Source: Allomyces macrogynus ATCC 38327
Taxonomy: Eukaryota > Blastocladiomycota > Blastocladiomycetes > Blastocladiales > Blastocladiaceae
Direction: 5' to 3'
Assembly (NCBI GenBank): GCA_000151295.1
Contig: GG745330.1
Coordinates: 1,513,322-1,552,187 of the forward strand
Length of the DNA stretch: 38,866 bases
Shown: piece by piece, positions 21,183 through 33,157 of the stretch
How the letters are laid out: every line of letters starts with the position of its first letter
How positions within the stretch are numbered: position 1 is the first letter of the stretch
Position numbers and translations under genes: made by a program
The notes under the pieces: generated by a model
Database searches by the model: none
Told to the model about the DNA's origin: nothing
The model's input: the letters and a program-made list of their open reading frames with translations, nothing else

Positions 21183-24100
21183 TTACCGCTTGCCGGCCGC
21201 CTTCTTGCTGCGCTTCTTGCCCTTGCCGAGCGCCTTTTCGCCATTGATGTACGCGACGAGGTCCTCGATCGGGAATTCGCTCTTGGTCCCGGCCTCGGTG
21301 CGGTCAATCTCGTCCATGACCTTCAAGTCGCCCTGCGCGCGCGCGACCGCCAAAATCTGGGCAATTTGCGCCTGCTCAGCGATGTGGCGCTTCATGTCGG
21401 CCGCGTACTTGGCGGCATCCACGGTGCGCGGGTCCTCGTCGCCAAACTTGGCCTGCCAGATCTTGTGTGCGGTCTCCTCGTAGGCGAGCCCCTTGGCCGA
21501 GTCGAGGTTGAACACGTAGTGCGAGAGCTGGTGGTAGGCCGACGCCGTGATCGACTCGTTGGGCCCAAACTCGGTCTCGTAGTAGTCCTTGAGCAGCGTC
21601 CAGTACCGGACCGAGAGATCGAACCGCGCAAGCCGACCGTGGATCCGCGCAATCGTCGACCACTGGTGAATCGCGTCCGGGTGCACGGCCGGGCCAAACA
21701 GCGACCTGTTGATTAGCTGCGCGTGCTTGAGGTACTTGAGCGCCAGCCGCGCGCGGCCGCCGGTAAACTCCATGGCCGCGAGCGTCACGTACGCAGCCGA
21801 CGCGTCGTGCGAGTCGAGACCCGACAGCCGCTCGAAACCAATCGTGACGACGCGCTGCAGCTCGAGCGCGCGCTGCAAGTAGGTCTCGTCCTTGCTCTCC
21901 ATGAAAATGTTGTGGTAGAGCTCGGCGAGCGTGCCCTGCACGAGCAGCGTCTCCGGGTGCATCTGTGTGTAGGTCTGCTCGAACATGGACAGCGACTGCT
22001 CGAGCGTAGCCAGCGCATTGGCAATCTTGCTCTGCTGCAAGAACGTTTGCGCGAGATCGTAGTGCTGCTGGCACAGCGTGTCCTTGTAGAAGGCGGCCTT
22101 GACGAGCGGCACGAGCTGCACAATGTCGCGCTCCTCGACGGTAAACGACGGACCATAGGCGCGCGCGACGAGTTGCACACCCGTCTTGAGCGCGGCCTCG
22201 CGAAGCACCGCCTCCTTGGCGGCGGGTACCGCCGACATCGTGTACCGGAACCGCGTGCGCACTTCGTACCCGAGAATCGCAGCGAGCGTCGTTGGGGTCA
22301 GCTCCTTGGCGGTCGCGGGCCACTCGACGCGGTCGTTGGTAGCGGGCGCCAGCGAATCAATGGCGAGGGACGCGGTGAAGAGCGCGGCAACCGCCGTCGC
22401 CGTGTCCTCTTCGGTCTTGAGGTAGTGACGGACGACGTGCTTGAAGGCACGCACCCACATTTCGCGCTCCAAGACCGTCTTGAAGACCGACAGCCGCACG
22501 CGGTGCTGCGCGGCAATCGGCTCCTCGTCGGTGCCCTGAGGCGCGAGCTTGGAGTCAATGGCCTTGACGATCAGCCCCATATGGCGCATGGCAATACCGC
22601 GCGCGTGCAGCATCTGCGTGAGGATCGTGCCGTTGATGGGCACAGACGTCATCTTGGCCGTTTCGTCAATGTACTCGGGGATCACCGACTTGTAGAGGTA
22701 ATCAAAGACCGGCTGCAACTCCGCCTCGGTGTCGGCGCCCGTCGCCCACGACGTTCCGTGGTCCACGTTCACGGAGACTTGCGGCACTGTCTTCATAGCC
22801 TCGTTCAGGTCAAACTTGATCTCCTCGGGCTTGGCGCCCTCGGCCACCTTGCGGTCGCGCTCAGCCGAGAAGAGGTCGGAAATGTGCTTTTGCGCGAGGT
22901 GGTCTTGGAACGTGGTCAGTAGCTCCGGGCGAAGCAGCGCGACACCGTGCGGGTATGGCGGCAACTCGTCCTCGGCGGCCTGCTTGAGGAACTCCGTGTC
23001 GACGGGCACGGCGCGTGACAGCTCAAACAGGTACTTGCGGCCATCGTGCCCAACAATGCCCTTCATGTCGGCCGACCCCCACAGCGAGTGCTCCTCGCCC
23101 GTCTTCTCGTCCTTGACCGTGTGCTCCTTCCACCCGAGCTTGGCGGCAATCTTCCCAACGAGCTCGTGGAACGCCGCGTCTGACTTGACCGTGCGCTGGT
23201 CGACCTGGTCCAGCGGCAGCTCCGGGTCGTCCTGGCTGCCGTAGACGATCTTGGCGCCCTCCGGGTTGCCGAGAATGCCCGGGATCAGGCACTGCGCGAC
23301 GATACGACGGCCCTTGATGTCGATCACGGCCGTCGGCATCGTGTGCAGGCCCTTGACGTTGGCCGACTCGACGAGCCGAATCCCCGCCACATCCTTGCCC
23401 GCATGGACGCGCGACGCCGCGCGCGGGTCCTGGTGGCCCTCCTTGGCGAACCGCGCGACCGACGATTCCGGGAACGAGAAGAAGATGTTGTTCCACATGA
23501 AGAGCGCGTCGTCCTTCTTGTCATTGTCGCCAATGACGAGCGGCAAAATCGACCCGTCAAGAATGCCGAGCGCGCCCTGCGTCGCCGCATGCACAAACTG
23601 CGTGAACGCCATGGCGTACTGGCGCGCGCGCATGTGCAGGTTCGACCCGTCGCCGGCCTCCTCGTCGGTGACCTGCGACTGCATCCGGTAGACTTGCAGC
23701 TCCTCGTTCCAGTCGTGCATCGAGTCGAGCGCCGACGTTTCCAGCACGTTCTCGCCGCCGGCCACGGCGCCGAGCCCGCGCAGCGAGTCGTAGAGGTGGT
23801 CGGTGGTGCCGTCCATGTGCACGAGCCAGTTGGCCGCGGGCATGGTCGTCAAGATCGGCACCTTTTCGGCTGACGTGAGCGGCGAAGTCATGAGCTGCTG
23901 CTGCTGCTCGACCATCTTGGCAAACGTCTTGGCAAAGTGCGGCGACTGCTGCGAGAGCAGCTTGGCCAGCGAGTGCGAGACGTTCGACTTGCGCGCCGGG
24001 TCAAACGTCGTGTCGGTCGACTTATTGACGTAGAAGCCGCTGCGCGTCGCCGTGATGTGAAGCGACTCGTTCGGGCCCGTCACGGCATTCAAGTACATGA

Positions 24101-25225
24101 TGTCGCCTGTTCCAACGCAAAATAAGTCAGGATCGCGCTTCTCTTCGTAACAACAAGGAGGGTAAAGCAGTAAGTACCGCGCAGACGGCGCCACGCCGGG
24201 ACCGGGTTCCACCCACTGATGCCGAGCGACTGCACGGCCTTGATGCACTTGCGCTGCTTGGCCATCGTCGACGCCAAGAACGCGCCAAACTCGCCGGGCG
24301 TCAGCGCGCCCTCGTCGTCAAACACAGTCTCGGCCTTCTTGCCGTTCTTGTCAACCTGCGTCAAGATATCGCGGTCAAACGCCGGGTCGAGGTACCGGTC
24401 GCCCGTGACGGCCTTGAATGCCGAAACGCCCGCATCCACGGCCTCGCCCGTGATGTGCGCGCGCGTCGAGTGGGCAAACATAATGTCGCGAATCCGCATC
24501 ACGTGCACGCGCACGTCGCGCTCGCCGTAGGGACTCTCGACCAGCTCGAGCTCGGCGCCCTCCTGGTCAATACCCTCGAGCGAGGCAAAGTCGGCCGTCT
24601 CGGCGAGCCGCTGCCCGCGGTAGGTCAGGTGCGCGCATGAGTAGTGCACCATGCGCGGCTGGTCGAGCAGCGACTGCTGCAGGAAACCGACCGACTCGGT
24701 CGGCACGACCTGGATACGGAGACAAGGCGAAACGGCGTCAACTAGACTTGGTCGGAGGAGCAATAGAGATGGAAGATGGCGAAGGCGGGAGCCTTTCACG
24801 TACCATCATGTCGATGGTGCGCTGCGTCGGCAGACGAATGGTCACCTGGAGCAGCTGCTGTTGCGGCTCGGCTACGGGAATGCACAGCACAGCACCATTG
24901 TGTTAACCACCGGCCGTGTCATTGGTGTTGGGCAGGGCCAACAGATTGGGCCCTGGCCAGCGTTCTCTCTGTGGCCTTTGCTCGAGCAAAATCTCGCGCA
25001 CATACCCTCGCCCTGGTCGGCAGAGGAATCGGCGGCGGCAGCGCTCTCAGCGCCATTCTCGACGGGCTGCTCGGGCTCGGCGGTGCCGTTCGTGGCGGGT
25101 TGCGAGGCAGGGACAGCGTCGGTCGCCTGCGTAGCCTCGTGCGCGACGGGCGCCGGGTCGGCGGCAGCGGCCGGCGCGGCTGCGTGCTTGGAGCGTGCTG
25201 CAGCCTTGGATTTTTTGCTGGTCAT
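21183..25225 (-). CDS. CLU1: Clustered mitochondria protein (CLU/Clu1)
   Basis: CLU is a large cytosolic RNA-binding protein that controls mitochondrial distribution and binds mRNAs of mitochondrial proteins. Exons read as 25225-25006, 24871-24804, 24709-24178 and 24106-21183, all in frame, giving about 1247 aa, the usual family size. An Ala-rich leader (MTSKKSKAAARSKHAAAP) comes first. The ubiquitin-like CLU-N region follows (VTIRLPTQRTIDMM, HLTYRGQRLAETADFASL), then RDIMFAHSTRAHITGEAV and SGWNPVPAWRRLRGDIMYL. The central CLU domain covers about residues 410-660 (WNEELQVYRMQ, YAMAFTQFVHAATQGALGIL, DIKGRRIVAQCLIPGIL, GHDGRKYLFELSRA). TPR-type repeats run from about residue 990 to 1180. The C-terminus is very basic (KGKKRSKKAAGKR). 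Confidence 0.95.
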
Positions 25226-25628
25226 CTCGAGCAGTCGAGCGGGTCAAGAGAGCAAGATCGTGCGCCCGAGAACAGCAGGACTTGTGGTGATCAGGAGCGT
25301 GGTCGGGCGTGGTGGGGCAGGCCGAACACAACAGGCGCTGATCGGAAAACAAGTGCGGCCGCGTGACAGGCGGATGAGCCGCTAAATGACTGGCATCGGC
25401 CCTATGTGGCGGATCATTTGCGCTATCGAGCCGCAACATTGGAACCGCTTCCCAGCCGCGATCGAATCAGGATACAAAACTGTTGAATAAATGACAGAGC
25501 CCCACGACGCGACAGTTCCCAGTCCACGGGCCTGCCCACCACGATGTAGTTCGCGCGCGCACGACAGACCGCGCCATGTGTACAGTCCACCCGACCACGA
25601 TGGCCCGAGCGCTTGTGCCCGCCGGCTC
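25226..25628. other. Spacer between the CLU start and the IQ-protein stop
   Basis: About 400 bp between two minus-strand genes. It should hold the CLU promoter and the 3' end of the IQ-protein transcript. Several open frames exist but none shows a recognisable domain. Confidence 0.4.
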
Positions 25629-27947
25629 CTACGAGGACTGTGCGCGCTTGATCAGGGCCGAGAGCTCCGAGCTGGTCAAGAGGAGCTTCATCCATGGCCG
25701 CACCGGGGGTTTCGCTACAGGACGGGCAACCAAAAAGAATGAGCTCAGACACCAGGCCGGCTGACGACGGCCTCGGACTCGGAAATACGGACGCGGCTCC
25801 CCGGTCGGCGATGCGGAATGCCGCGCGGCTTCGGCATTGTACTGTTGCATGGCGTACGCGTAGGCAACCTTCCCTTTCTGAAAGTCCTTGCGCTTGGCCA
25901 GCAGCGTCTCAAGGAGCAGCTTTTCGCGGATTTTGCTGCATCGTGTTGTGTCGGTCAGCATCCACGTGTCGCAAAGAGCAGCCCCGAAACTCAGCAAACG
26001 GCAAAACGTACCTAGGTATGCTCGGCACGGCGGTATCCGGCTTGTCGTCCTTGCGAGGCTCTTCCTTCTTCTTCTTGACAGGTCTGTTCCGCGAAGAGAA
26101 ATCATCAGAGCTGACGGTGAGCCGACCCCAACCGAAATACATGAATCGCACTTCTTTCCCTTGGCGCTCGCCGCTTGAGCCCCCAAATCCGCACTCGCCT
26201 CGACCGCCGACGCGCGCGACAGGTTCATCTGGTCGGCCTCGAATCGTTCCCACTGCAAGACGAGCAACTGGAGCTGTGCGGCGCGCACGGCCATGTACCC
26301 GCGCGAGATCCGCTGCGCCTGAATCACGGCAAACCGGAACTTCTTGATAATCTTGAGCAATTTGCCGACGTCATGCACTTCCTTGAGGAAGTCGCGAATC
26401 GTATTGGCCGCCTGCTCGCGGCGCCGCTCGCGAATCTTGACGACAAACTTGCCAAACGCGCGCGAGAGCACGCGCATCGCCCACCGTTCGCGCCGCTGGT
26501 GCTGCAATTGCCGGTACCGCCGCCAGGCCTTTTGAATACGTCGTGCCGCCCATGATTGCCGCTTGAAGACGAGAAACGCCGCGTGATTGGTGCGTAGCAG
26601 GTCCTGCATGACAAAGAAGCGCGAGGCGATGGCGCCGAGAATGAGCCACTTGTACTGCAACGCGTGCAGCTTGGGGTTGACGGGCTTGACCTTGGTCTGG
26701 CGAGGAGAGAGCAATGTGCTGGTCAGTCGGTTTGGCCGCCGTGAGACGAGACCAAAACGGACGCACCTCTTTCATTGATCGTTCGGTCAGCTTTTGCAGG
26801 TATCGTTGCCGCTCGTCAAAGAGCCGTTTCGAAGTCGCGCTGACTTGCCTTCGATGGTCGTCGTGTTGTTGCCGCTTCAAACCGTTGCCATGAGCGAATT
26901 AGCGGGGTCAAGCGAGCGTGGAGAGATGGCAAAAGCGTACCTCGACTTCACGCACTTCCTTGCGCACGTCGGGCGCGAATCGAGGTAAGTCGCTCGCGTT
27001 CTTTTGGATCACGTTGAGCTGGCGGTTCATGCGCTTGGCCTCCTTGTATGCGGCTAGAAAGCGAGCAAATGACCCACCGGAATGAGTGGAGCGCGCCCAT
27101 CGCAATTAGCCCGCGAGATGCACGCACCGACCCGCGCACAAAAGATTTCCCACTGGCTCGGGTTGTTTTTCAAGAGCTGAATCTTCTCCTCCAATTCCTC
27201 GGCAATCCGGCGAATCGACTTGCGCCCATGGTTCCCCTTGCGGTCCGCATTCGTGTACCCTGGCGCGCGCATCGTCGCAGCAGGTACCACAGGTCCCGCC
27301 GCCGGCGCCGGCTTCCGGTCCTGAGCCCGTCGCTCGCGATCCCGGTCGCCCGCCTTGGCCCCACCCGACGACCCATTCCCCGCGTCCTTGGACGACCCCG
27401 CCGCCGTGGTCCCATCGCGCTGCGGGAACCGGCCGACATTATAGATATCCCCCGCGCGCGCAGCCTCCACGAGCACCTGCAAATCAGTCAAGTCGCGCGC
27501 GACCATATCGCGTGCATCGAGATCAAGCACGGCGAGCACGTGCCGCGGCCCGGCGGCGCCGCTCGCACGAATCCCGCCGGCACCACCACTTTGCAGGTAC
27601 GTGTTGAGTTGCTGTACGAGCGTGCGCGCGGCAAGCTGGTTTTCGTGCACGGTCTGCGCGGCGAGGCCCGTATCGGCCGTGTCGAGTCGCGCCGCGGCGG
27701 CGGCAATGGCGGCGGCTGCAGCGGCTGCGGCGGTGTCGCGGCCCAAGGTGCGAGACGTAGGGGTCCCCATAGCTCGCGTGCGTGCGAGAAGGGCCTCGGA
27801 CGCCGGGGGTTTGCGGGTGCCGGTGCTGCCGCCGGGGGTGGTGGGGGCGGCCCATGCGGTGCTGCTGCTGGCGGTCGACGCGGCGGCGATGGGCGGGAGT
27901 CGGAGCGCGGTGCTGGGGCCGGCATCCGGGTGTTCAGGTCGGAGCAT
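25629..27947 (-). CDS. IQ-motif coiled-coil protein, possibly flagellum-associated
   Basis: I do not recognise a named family. Exons read as 27947-27140, 27053-26941, 26874-26767, 26696-26152, 26083-26012 and 25935-25629, all in frame, giving about 650 aa. The first 270 residues are Ala/Gly/Pro/Ser-rich and disordered, starting MLRPEHPDAGPS. Helical segments follow (RRIAEELEEKIQLLKNNPSQ, AYKEAKRMNRQLNVIQ, KRLFDERQRYLQKLTERSMK). Residues about 350-500 contain calmodulin-type IQ motifs: RRIQKAWRRYRQLQHQR, AANTIRDFLKEV and VIQAQRISRGYMAVRAAQ. A Lys-rich linker and a last helix with QQYNAEAARHSA close the protein. IQ proteins of this size with a short conserved C-terminal helix are common among axonemal components, so a cilium role is a guess. 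The exact stop is uncertain. Confidence 0.7.
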
Positions 27948-28350
27948 GATCGAGTGAGCTGGTAAGGTGGCGGTGGCGGCGGCGAGTGTCAAGAGCGTCC
28001 AACGGCCTCGCAAGTCGGAAGCAAATCGTATTGACGGGTGTAGTGCAGGTATTTGCAGCAAGTAAAGGGGTGTGTGGAGGGCACGGTGGTGGCGTCGACG
28101 ACAGTATCGAAGAACCCAGGACGCGGTCTGGTCGGGCTCACGTGGGCTTCGTCAAGCGCGTCGTGCCGGCGCTGAACGCTCTCGCTCACTCTCGCTCGAC
28201 CAAGTGGATTTCTTCAAGTCGTCGAGCTGTCTGCAAGCCAGAACCTCCAACCGCGAACGGTCAGCAACTCCTGCTCGGGCCCCCGCACTCACACGCGCAC
28301 CATTGGCTTCAACTTCTACGCGGATCGCCGGCGCTGCAATATCATCGACC
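27948..28350. promoter_or_regulatory. Divergent intergenic region, IQ protein / TXNL1
   Basis: About 400 bp between two divergent ATGs. No TATA box stands out and no gene was found. Confidence 0.4.
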
Positions 28351-29545
28351 ATGGTCAAGCAGATTAAGTCGGGCCAGGAGTTTGCCCAGGCCATCAACTC
28401 GCCCCAAGTCGTGCGTGCACATCTTCACGTTTCGGCCCCAGAAAAGCACGCGTGCGATGAACCAGACTAGTAACCGCGGCCGCCGCTGTTGCGCTGTCGA
28501 ATCCAGACCGTCATCGACTTTTTCGCGACGTGGTGCGGGCCGTGCAAGATGATCTGTACGAGCACCTCCGCGTTCTTCACCCCCGCCACGCAAATACCAG
28601 ACGCGCTGACCGTCTAGTCTGCCGCGAACCCAGCCCCGTTCTTTGCCGCGCTCGAGCCCAAGTTCAAGAACGCGCAGTTCATCAAGGTCGATGTTGACGA
28701 AGTGCGCGACGTCGCACAACAGTGCGGCATCTCGGCCATGCCCACGTTCCAGGTCTACCGCGCCGGCAAGAAGATTGGCGAGATGCGTGGCGCGAACCCG
28801 CAGCAGCTCGAGATGCTGGTGCGGCAGCACGCCGAGGGCGCCAACGCCGGTGCAGCGGCACCGAGCGCGCCCTACATTCCGGCCGGCCACAAGGACATTA
28901 CTGATCTCGTCGACCAGTCACAAGTCGATTGCTTGAACCAAAAGGGGGACCACTCGATCAAGGGCCTGCTCAAGGGCACGTCGACGCTAGAGTCGGACGT
29001 TGACGAGCAGTTGATGATCAACGTCGCGTTTCAGCAGACGGTCAAGCTGCACAGCATCAAGTTTGTTGCCGCGGGTCTTGGTACGTTTGTGCGGTTGATT
29101 GGGTTCGATCGTGGTCTTGCGTTGGAGTCCAGGCTGACGCGCGCCACAACTCGGGCGAAACAGACACGGCGCCCAAGACCATCAAGCTGTTTGTAAACCG
29201 CGTCGGCATGGGCTTCGACTCGATCGATGCCGTCGAGCCGACGCAGGTCCTGGAGCTCACGGAGGAGGACTACGCGGTCGACAAGGCCACGGCGCTGCGA
29301 TTCGTCAAGTTCCAAAGCGTCAACAACCTTTCGGTTCGTGCCGATGACCCCTCCCTCACAATGCCGACGCGAAGTGAAAACTGACGTGTGCGTCGATCCG
29401 CTCCACCTCCCCCCACGGCCAGATCTTTGTCGAGGACAACTTTGGCGGCGACGAGCTGACCGTCCTCAAGGGCATCAAGTTCATTGGCGTGTCGGGCGAC
29501 ACGACTAACATGGCCGACCTCAAGAAAATGGGCCACGAGCACTAA
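28351..29545 (+). CDS. TXNL1: TXNL1-like protein: thioredoxin domain plus PITH domain
   Basis: TXNL1 is a thioredoxin that docks on the 26S proteasome through its C-terminal PITH domain. Exons read as 28351-28410, 28507-28555, 28634 to about 29088, 29133-29333 and 29423-29545, giving about 295 aa, close to the usual 289. The thioredoxin part has VIDFFATWCGPCKMI (active-site CGPC), KVDVDEVRDVAQQC and the cis-Pro segment ISAMPTFQVYRAGKKIGEMRG. A short linker leads to the PITH domain: DITDLVDQSQVDCLNQ, KLHSIKF, IKLFVNRVGMGFD, VEPTQVLELTEEDY, ALRFVKFQSVNNLSIFV and ATNM-like TTNMADLKKMGHEH at the end. The donor after HSIKF is ambiguous (29065, 29081 or 29089). 29089 fits frame and the local donor style. 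The stop converges on the methyltransferase stop 82 bp away. Confidence 0.92.
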
Positions 29546-29627
29546 GTCAAGTCAGGATTTTGGGGGCCGTGCTTTTTGTCATGAAGAGTCAAGATCTGTT
29601 TTCTCGAATCTCGCTCGCAAACTACAA

Positions 29628-30789
29628 TCAATCATCGTCTTTTTCCTCGGATTTGCGCGTTTTTTTACTCGCTGGGGCCGCTGTTGTTGCGACACCGCTG
29701 CCCCTGTTCTTGCGCTTGGACGCCTTGATGCCTGTGATTTTCTCCATGAGCTCGTCGGACGCCGTCGTCAGGACAAACGTTTTCGCGTTCTTGATTTCGG
29801 CGTTTGCGTCAGCCGAGACGCCGTCTTCGTGGCCGAGCGTGCGCCGGTGCTCGCAGCCAGGGTACGGATCGGGATGGAAGGCTACATGGAGGACGAGGTG
29901 AGGACGCGGCGGCAAAACAACAACCAAATGAGCGACAAGGGGTCGGCACGTACGGAACGACATTTTCGAGACGAGGCCCGCCGACTTGGCGAGGCGCTTG
30001 ACGTCCCACAAATCGTAGGGCCCACCCGTCTTGGTCGTCAAGACAATCTCCGTTTTCAGCGTCGACAGCGCCATCGACGACTGCAAAAACTTGAGAATTA
30101 GCGCCTGGTTGGCGCGAATGTTGCGGTCCTGGTCCTTGATGCCGAGACCTGTTTTGTCGGGTGGAGAACACGGCACTCAGTTGCCCGAACGGGATGGGAT
30201 TGTGACATTGCGTGTAACTTTGATACGGACCGACGTGGGGGAAATTGAAGACGATCTTGGAAAACGTGCGGCCTTTCAGCAAGGCGGCCTTGTCGAGCGC
30301 GGTCGCGTCGACGTCGTACATGACCGTGGCATTGAACGACTCGACGAGGTCGTGGATGATGCCCTCGGCGTCCGGGTACTTTTGCTTGACGACTTCCTCC
30401 GAGTCGTAGGCCGTCGCGACAATGTTCTCGCCCGTGCCGAGCACCGAGGCGAGTCCAAGAGAAAAAGAAAAGTTGCCTGAGTTTGCGAAAAGGAAGGGCC
30501 CATTTTGTCGGCATCAGAATCACTTTTCAAGGACCAAATTGCACGCAGCTCAAGTCTCAGTCGTCAAATTACCCTCGCCAACGAGCAAAATAGTGTCCTC
30601 TGTCGTGAACGGAATAAAAATCCTCTTCGGCTTCTTTTCGGTCGTTGCAGCGTCGGCTCCTTTGGTCGCAGCTTGGGATGGTCCTTTCTCTCCTTCTGGT
30701 GCTTTAGCGGTTGGTGCGGCGGGCTTGGTGCCGTGGCGAGCGCGCAGCTTGCCGAGCTGGGCTTTGAGTTTGGGCTTCCTCGGCGGCAT
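29628..30789 (-). CDS. BMT5: Bmt5-like 25S rRNA uridine-N3 methyltransferase (DUF2431 Rossmann fold)
   Basis: Yeast Bmt5 methylates U2634 of 25S rRNA at N3 in the nucleolus. Exons read as 30789-30573, 30476-30231, 30148-29954 and 29881-29628, in frame, giving 303 aa. After a basic N-terminus (MPPRKPKLKAQLGKLRARHG) comes the SAM-binding motif ILLVGEGNFSFSLGLA. Then follow NIVATAYDSEEVVKQKYP, VMYDVDATALDK, the family signature KIVFNFPHVG, DQDRNIRANQ, GGPYDLWDVKRLAKSAGL and YPGCEHRRT. The last 60 residues form a Lys/Asp-rich tail that could serve in nucleolar targeting. It is divergent from MetRS with 247 bp between the start codons. Confidence 0.9.
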
Positions 30790-31036
30790 TTTCGTGGAAT
30801 ATTTGCAGCAAGTTGAGACGCGTGGTTGCTGGCGAGAATGACATTAGGAGAATGGTGCAGGGCGGTGATTGTTGACCGTGTCACCCGCCATCACTTGACT
30901 CGGCGCCAAGTGTTGCCATCTGCTCGGTCAACACCCGGTCAATCATTTGCCGATAACCGGCGCTTTGTGATACGCATAGGTCCACGCCGTCAACGACGTC
31001 AACAACGATCAACGTCCTCAACCAAACCGTGCAAGA

Positions 31037-33021
31037 ATGGGACCGCCTGCAATCAAGTACATTACGACGCCCATTTTCTACGTCAACTCGTGTATGGATC
31101 GCGACGGCTGCACGAATCAAGCTTGCGTAGTCATTTCGACTTAGCCACACGAATTATCCACCATTATATTGTGATCATGACCATGGCACGCGACCTACGA
31201 TGGATATAACGTAGCGCCGCACATTGGCCACCTGTACACGGCTGTCCTTGCCGACACGTTGGCGCGATGGTACCGATTCCGCGGTCACCCGGTCAAGCTC
31301 GCGACCGGCACCGACGAACACGGTCTGAAGGTGCTTGATTGATGAGCGGGCATGACAAAGCAAGGGCGATACTCATCGGCAACACGTCCGTCACGATGCA
31401 ACAGATCCACCAAGCCGCCGCCAAGAACAAGACGGAGAACCAAGCGTTTTGCGATCAAGTCTCGGGCACGTTCCAGGTACGCGCCCGGTGCTTTGTCGGC
31501 TTCCCGAATTGGTGCTTATGTCGACGCTCTCTCGCGTAGACGTTGTTTGACCGCGCCAACATCTCGTACACGGATTTTATCCGCACGACCGAGCCTCGGC
31601 ACAAGGCAGCGGTTCAGGCGATTTGGGTGCGAGAACACGTTGCGCTTGGAGAGCACAGTCTCTTGGGCTTGACTCACGCAGTCCTCTCCACCCGGTGTAG
31701 CAACGCATCGAGAGCCAGAAATATCTATACAAGGACACGTACGAGGGCTGGTACTCGGTGTCGGACGAGGCTTTCCTGGCCGACAACGATGTCGTCGATT
31801 CGCGTCAAGGCAAGATTGCGAAGGAATCGGGCCAACTTGTCGAGTGGACCAAGGAGGAGACAATCAAGTTCAAGCTCGGCGAGTTCAAGGGCAGGGTCGC
31901 CGACTGGGTCACCACGAACAATGGTGCGCTTGATTGCCCCTCTCGCTTGCTCGTAATTCCATTCTGACCGCGGATGGCCCGCTGCAGTGATCACTCCCGC
32001 GTCCCGCGCGCGCGAAGTCCTGCAAATGACCCAGAGCGCCGACCTCGCCGACCTCTCCGTGTCTCGCCCCGCGTCGCGTGTCCAGTGGGGAATTCCTGTC
32101 TCGTCTCACCCGGACCAGCTCGTCTACGTCTGGCTAGACGCGCTGACCAACTACCTGACCGTCTGCGGGTACCCGGACGCCGACATTGCGCAGAATGGGT
32201 GGCCGGCCGCGATTCATGTGATTGGCAAGGACATTGTCAAGTTCCACGCCGTCTACTGGCCCGCGTTCTTGATGGCCGCGGGGTTGCCGCTGCCGCAAGA
32301 GATTTTGGCGCACGCGCACTGGACCGTCGATCGCGTGAAAATGTCCAAGTCGCGCGGGAATGTCGTCGAACCGAATGCGATCTTGGACGAGTTTGGGGTC
32401 GATCCCGTGCGCTTCTTTTTGATACTCAATGGCGGGATCGAGAATGACGGCGGCACGTTTTTGTTGGTCCTCACTCTTCTCTCGCACAGCGTCTGACGAT
32501 ACCCGAAACCAGATTGGTCCAACGACCTGATGAAGAAAGTCTACAAGAAGGAACTCGCTGGGCAGATTGGCAACCTCTTTGCGCGCGCCTCGTCGGCCGC
32601 GATCAACCCGTCGTCCATCTACCCCGTACTGGACCTCGCACACGCCGACGTTTCTGACCACGTCCTGCGCGCGCGGCTCACGGCACTCCCCAGCGACTTT
32701 GTGACGCACATGGAAGCGCGTCACTTCAACAAGGCATTGACGTCGGTTGTGCACGCCGTCGCTGACGCTAACCGGTACTTTGCCGAGAATGCGCCGTGGA
32801 CTCTCGACCACGATTCGCCGCGACTGCAGAGCGTCTTGCACCATGCGTTTGAGACGCTGCGGCTGGCCGGGTTGCTGCTGCAGTGCGTGACGCCGACCAA
32901 GTCCGCCGAGTTGCTCGAGGGGCTCGGGGTGCCCGAGTCGGCGCGCGGGTGGGACGCGTGTGCGGTGGGGAAACATGGCGCGAGTGCGGTGCGTGGTGGG
33001 GTGCTGTTCCCGAAGCTGTGA
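31037..33021 (+). CDS. MSM1: Mitochondrial-type methionyl-tRNA synthetase
   Basis: This class I enzyme charges tRNA-Met; the single-domain form without C-terminal extensions is the mitochondrial (MSM1/MARS2) type. Exons read as 31037-31091, 31215-31330, 31405-31476, 31540-31626, 31701-31923, 31988 to about 32460, and about 32510-33021. Motifs are [17 protein letters not shown] (HIGH-type signature), [65 protein letters not shown] and [13 protein letters not shown] (KMSKS loop). An anticodon-binding helical domain ends the protein. The junction between the last two exons (after IENDGG, before DWSNDL) has no GT site giving a clean frame and may hold an indel or an unusual donor. A mitochondrial presequence is short or absent from the ATG chosen. 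Confidence 0.88.
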
Positions 33022-33157
33022 GCGAGGCCATGATAGGTTTTGTGTTTTGGAGCTCAGTTGTGATTGACACTTGCGAATTCATGGAATAGCTCTAAGTTCT
33101 AACGGCACAGCACAAAATGGAATTGGTGATGAAAGCAAAGACGGAGCAAAGAGCATT

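Noticed and set aside
21723..22922. 399-codon open frame on the plus strand
   Set aside because: Exact antisense of the CLU exon, without recognisable motifs.
27048..27965. 305-codon plus-strand frame with a Gly/Ala-rich end
   Set aside because: Antisense of the IQ-protein first exon; its composition reflects the disordered Ala/Gly coding strand.
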